From Nonomuraea ceibae (lineage in GTDB: Bacteria > Actinomycetota > Actinomycetes > Streptosporangiales > Streptosporangiaceae): a stretch of 60,157 nt of DNA. Position 1 is the first letter of the stretch. Every line of letters begins with the position of its first letter. The stretch spans positions 1 to 60,157 of the forward strand of contig NZ_JAHKRO010000054.1 of the NCBI RefSeq assembly GCF_019396325.1, written 5' to 3'. A program made the position numbers and the translations under genes. The notes below the pieces were generated by a model. The model was not told the DNA's origin. It made no database searches and worked only from the letters and a program-made list of their open reading frames with translations. Of the stretch, positions 57,324-60,157 are shown piece by piece.

Positions 57324-58145
57324 CTACAGCTCCAGGTTCTTGAACGCGGTCACCTGCTCGGTGATGGCCCGCTCGGTGGGGAGACGCTCGACGGAGGAGG
57401 CGCCGAAGAAGCCCGCCACGCCCTTCGTCCGCGACAGCACGTACTGGGCGTCGGCGGGCTCGGCGATGGGCCCGCCGTGGCACAGCACGAGCACGTCGGG
57501 GCGGACGGCGGCGGCCGCGTCGCGCATGGCCTGCACCCGCGCGACGGCCTCGTCGAGCGTGAGCGCGGTGCCCGCGCCGATGCTGCCCTTGGTGGTCAGG
57601 CCCACGTGCGGCACCAGCACGTCGGCGCCCGCCTCGGCCATGGCCCGCGCCTGGTCCTCGTCGAACACGTACGGCGCGGTCAGCAGGTCGCGCTCGTGGG
57701 CCAGCCGGACCATCTCGATCTCCAGGTCGAAGCCCATGCCGGTCTCCTCCAGGTTCTGGCGGAACACCCCGTCGTACAGGCCGACGGTCGGGAAGTTCTG
57801 CACCCCGGCGAAGCCCATCGCCTTGAGCTGGTCCAGGAAGACCGGCATGACGCGGAACGGGTCGGTCCCGCACACGCCGGCGAGCACGGGCGTGTCGCGC
57901 ACCACCGGCAGCACCTCGGCCGCCATCTCGACGACGATCTGGTTGGCGTCGCCGTACGGGAGCAGCCCGGCCAGCGAGCCGCGCCCGGCCATGCGGTAGC
58001 GGCCCGAGTTGTAGATGATGATCAGGTCGGCGCCGCCCGCCTCGGCGCACTTGGCCGACAGGCCGGTGCCCGCGCCCGCGCCGATGACCGGCCTGCCGTC
58101 CGCGACGCCGCGGCGCAGCCGTTCGAGTGCCGTGGTCCGGTTCAC
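57324..58145 (-). CDS. PEP-hydrolase-family TIM-barrel protein
   Basis: This 273-residue protein matches the phosphoenolpyruvate hydrolase-like TIM-barrel family (isocitrate lyase/PEP mutase related). Features include VIGAGAGTGLSAKCAEAGGADLIIIYNSGRYRMAG, GVCGTDPFRVM, GFAGVQNFPTVGLYDGVFRQNLEETGMGF and VLCHGGPIAEPADAQYVLSRT. The reaction is unclear for most members. GTG 58145 overlaps the Tm-1-like gene stop by 4 nt, with GGAGG upstream. In fungi this domain is fused to a Tm-1-like domain, which supports a joint function here. Confidence 0.88.
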   Translation of the reverse strand: MNRTTALERLRRGVADGRPVIGAGAGTGLSAKCAEAGGADLIIIYNSGRYRMAGRGSLAGLLPYGDANQIVVEMAAEVLPVVRDTPVLAGVCGTDPFRVMPVFLDQLKAMGFAGVQNFPTVGLYDGVFRQNLEETGMGFDLEIEMVRLAHERDLLTAPYVFDEDQARAMAEAGADVLVPHVGLTTKGSIGAGTALTLDEAVARVQAMRDAAAAVRPDVLVLCHGGPIAEPADAQYVLSRTKGVAGFFGASSVERLPTERAITEQVTAFKNLEL

Positions 58146-59350
58146 CGGTGTCCTCCGATCAGTTCGTGGAGCCGGCCGGCCATGGCCCGGCCGAACTCCG
58201 GATCGTTGATGTGCAGGTCGAGCCGCACGGTGTCGGGATGGGCGGCCAGGGCGTCGAAGCACGCCTCGTCCGCCTCCGGGTCGTGGAAGGGCATGCCCTC
58301 GGCGTCGAGCGCCGACACTCCCCGGGCCGGGACGAACACGACGGCCGGCGCCCTGGCCCCGGCCAGCTTGGCGGCGACGCGGCGGCCGAGCTCGGCCATC
58401 TCCTCGCGGGTGGTGCGCATGAGCGTGACCGCCGGGTTGTGCACGTACAGGGTGCGGCCCTCGAACCGGGCGGGCACGCTGTCGCGCGGCCCGAAGTTGA
58501 CCATGTCGAGCGCGCCCGGCGCCACCACCTGCGGGACGCCGTGCCGGGCGGCGGCCGTGAGCCGGTCGGGGCCCGCCGACAGCACCCCGCCGACCAGGTC
58601 GTCGGCCAGCTCGGTGGTGGTCAGGTCGAGCACCCCGGCGAGCATCCCGCTGGCCGCCAGCCCCTCCATCGCCCGGCCGCCCGCGCCGGTGGCGTGGAAG
58701 ACGAGCACCTCGTAGCCCAGTTCCTCCAGCCGGTCGCGGGCGGCGTCGACGGCCGGCGTGGTCACGCCGAACATCGTCGCCCCGACCAGCGGCCGGTCGG
58801 ACGCCTCCGGCCGCTGCTCGCGGTAGGCGAGCGCCATCCCGGAGGCCGCCGCCGCCGCGTTGCCGAGGATCGCCCGCGAGACCCGGTTGACGCCCGCCAC
58901 GTCGACCACGCTGTACATGATCGTGACGTCCTTGGCGCCGACGTACGGGGACACGTCGCCGGACGCCATCGTGGACACGATGATCTTGGGCAGCCCGATC
59001 GGCAGGTCCCGGACCGCACGCGCGGCGATCGACGAGCCGCCGCTGCCGCCCACCGCCAGCACCGCGGCCACCCGGCCCCGCGCGTGCAGGTCCGCCAGGA
59101 CCGCCGCCGCGCCCTCCCCCATGGCCGTGACGGCGGCCCCCCGGTCGCCCGCCGCGCGCAACGCCGCCAGGTCCGCGCCGCCCGCGGCCGCCACCCGGTC
59201 GTTGGGGACGTCGACCGGGTACGACACGCCCGGCTCGCCGGTGCCCGCGTCGATCACGACGACGTCGCGGCCGAGCTCGATCAGCCTGTCACGCAGCCAT
59301 CCGTATTCGTGCCCCTTGGTGTCCAGGGTGCCGATGAGTACGACTGTCAT
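58142..59350 (-). CDS. Tm-1-like (UPF0261) ATP-binding protein
   Basis: This 402-residue protein matches the Tm-1-like / UPF0261 family: VVLIGTLDTKGHEYGWLRDRL at the start, VAAVLAVGGSGGSSIAARAVRDLPIGLPKIIVSTMASGDV, and VTTPAVDAARDRLEELGYEVLVFHATGAGGRAMEGL. Plant Tm-1 inhibits tobamovirus replication, but the bacterial role is unknown. It is first in the operon with the PEP-hydrolase-like and cupin genes. It is divergent from the FAD oxidoreductase. Confidence 0.9.
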   Translation of the reverse strand: MTVVLIGTLDTKGHEYGWLRDRLIELGRDVVVIDAGTGEPGVSYPVDVPNDRVAAAGGADLAALRAAGDRGAAVTAMGEGAAAVLADLHARGRVAAVLAVGGSGGSSIAARAVRDLPIGLPKIIVSTMASGDVSPYVGAKDVTIMYSVVDVAGVNRVSRAILGNAAAAASGMALAYREQRPEASDRPLVGATMFGVTTPAVDAARDRLEELGYEVLVFHATGAGGRAMEGLAASGMLAGVLDLTTTELADDLVGGVLSAGPDRLTAAARHGVPQVVAPGALDMVNFGPRDSVPARFEGRTLYVHNPAVTLMRTTREEMAELGRRVAAKLAGARAPAVVFVPARGVSALDAEGMPFHDPEADEACFDALAAHPDTVRLDLHINDPEFGRAMAGRLHELIGGHR

Positions 59351-59394
59351 TCTCCGACGTTATCCCGGCTGCGATCATTGGAGCATGCGTGTTG

Positions 59395-60157
59395 CAGTGA
59401 TCGGGAGCGGCATCGTCGGCGCGGCCGCCGCCCACCACCTGAGCGGGCGCGGCGTGTCCGTGACCGTGGTCGACGGCGCCTACCCGGGCGAGGCCACGCA
59501 GGCGGGGGCGGGCATCGTCTGCCCGTGGGTGGACCACTGGGACGACGAGGACTGGTACCGGCTCACCCGCGAGGGCGCCCGCCACTACCCGGGGCTCGTG
59601 GAGGAGCTGGGCGAGGACTTCGGCTACGCCCGCGTGGGCGCGCTGCTCGTCGCCGAGGAGCCCGCCGACCTGGAGCCGGTGCGCGCCCTGCTGGAGCGGC
59701 GGCGGGCCGAGGCGCCGGAGATGGGCGAGGTCACCGACGTGCCGGCGCCGTCGGCGCTCTTCCCGCCGCTGGCCGAGGACCTGGTGGCGCTGCACGTCGC
59801 GGGCGCCGCCCGGGTCGACGGCCGGGCCGTCCGCGACGCGCTCCTGCACGCCGCCGTCGCCCGGGGGGCCGAGGTGCGTCCCGGCACGGCGGTGCTCACC
59901 CCGTCGGGGCAGGTCCTCGTCCGCGAGACCCGCGCCGCCGACGCCCGCGCCCGCGTCCACGCCCGCCACGCCGCTCCCCCGCGCCCCGCGGGCACCTGGC
60001 GCCAGGGAGACCCCGCCCCGGGCGCACCGGAAGGCGCGCCGGCCGAAGGAGCGCCGGGCGAAGGAGCGCCTGCCGAAGGGGCGCCGTCCGCCGGGCCCGC
60101 CTTCGGGGTGGGGCGCGAGGTCGAGGGCGGGCCCGGCGGGGGGGCGGGGGGGGGGCT
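59395..60157 (+). CDS. FAD-dependent amino-acid-oxidase-like oxidoreductase, cut by the window end
   Basis: The frame is open from ATG 59395 to the last base without a stop; about 254 codons are seen. The N-terminus has the FAD-binding Rossmann motif VIGSGIVGAAAAHHLSGRGVSVTVVDGAYPG and then TQAGAGIVCPWVDHWDDEDWYRL, typical of the DadA/DAO group of D-amino acid or sarcosine-type oxidases. Near residue 190 the fold is interrupted by an Ala/Pro/Arg stretch with four 15-bp repeats encoding EGAP(A/G). It is divergent from the Tm-1-like operon. The substrate is unknown. Confidence 0.8.
60030..60089 (+). repeat. 15-bp coding tandem repeat, four copies
   Basis: Units starting GAAGG(A/C/G)GCGCC at 60030, 60045, 60060 and 60075 encode EGAPA, EGAPG, EGAPA and EGAPS. 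They form a low-complexity insert in the truncated FAD oxidoreductase. The last 68 bases of the window are again G-rich and end in a G homopolymer. Confidence 0.75.

Noticed and set aside
1..60157. tRNA, rRNA, insertion sequence or phage attachment site
   Set aside because: No cloverleaf-like segment with CCA-side symmetry, transposase, integrase or flanking direct repeats were recognised; a tRNA scan would be needed to exclude a missed tRNA.

Overview
The window looks like a chromosomal contig from a very GC-rich actinobacterium, most likely a Streptosporangiales or Nonomuraea-like organism. This is inferred from the codon-position GC bias, frequent GTG starts, ATGA/GTGA overlaps, WYL, PadR, TetR and HxlR regulators, an F420-type PPOX oxidoreductase and SpoIIE-type phosphatases; there is no rRNA or other marker to fix the taxon. 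The window opens in a C run and closes in a G run inside an unfinished gene, as contig ends in GC-rich assemblies often do. I see no insertion sequences, phage genes, CRISPR array, tRNA or rRNA.

Layout. 0.1-5.1 kb: one tight operon for a complete mannitol-type PTS (EIIC, EIIB, EIIA, zinc polyol dehydrogenase, HPr with a long tail, EI). 5.1-11.5 kb: a ClpC-like unfoldase without the usual ClpP loop, an NmrA-like protein divergent from a HAD phosphatase, 6-phosphogluconate dehydrogenase and a thioesterase. 11.5-16.9 kb: a lipoprotein, a BlaI/M56 pair, a DsbA-like plus VKOR oxidative folding pair behind a BlaI-like palindrome, an AraC regulator, a flavin oxidoreductase and a DUF1232 protein. 16.9-25.2 kb: a signalling island with a MarR regulator, a SpoIIE phosphatase lacking one metal ligand, a 1324-residue soluble hybrid kinase with about 11 HAMP modules, and an ANTAR-GAF-PAS-SpoIIE phosphatase. 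25.3-32.6 kb: PPOX, a WYL regulator divergent from RidA, a TetR/ABC exporter operon and a divergent MFS/TetR pair, each with a visible palindromic operator.

32.6-40.7 kb: a PEP-synthase/rifampin-phosphotransferase-like enzyme, an Na+/H+ antiporter, an SDR divergent from an ArsR regulator, a TlpA-like lipoprotein with CcdA, and a PadR/membrane protein pair that may be read from a leaderless mRNA. 40.8-50.9 kb: small membrane and secreted proteins, two MFS exporters, a GNAT, a metallo-beta-lactamase-fold protein, a PadR/two-DUF1048 operon, an HxlR-peroxiredoxin fusion, an isolated enolase and a DUF2071 protein. 50.9-60.2 kb: a 1797-residue secreted protein joining a CehA/McbA-type PHP hydrolase, a calcineurin-like phosphoesterase and two GLUG-type repeat modules, with a candidate PHO box; an orphan PemK-like protein; a cupin / PEP-hydrolase-like TIM barrel / Tm-1-like operon; and a truncated FAD oxidoreductase.

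Recurring themes are cell-envelope thiol chemistry (DsbA-VKOR, TlpA-CcdA, and an intracellular HxlR-Prx), drug-efflux modules with local repressors, and phosphatase-based stress signalling. The most unusual items are the HAMP-array kinase/ANTAR phosphatase island, the HxlR-peroxiredoxin fusion, the giant secreted double hydrolase and the HPr/EI junction.
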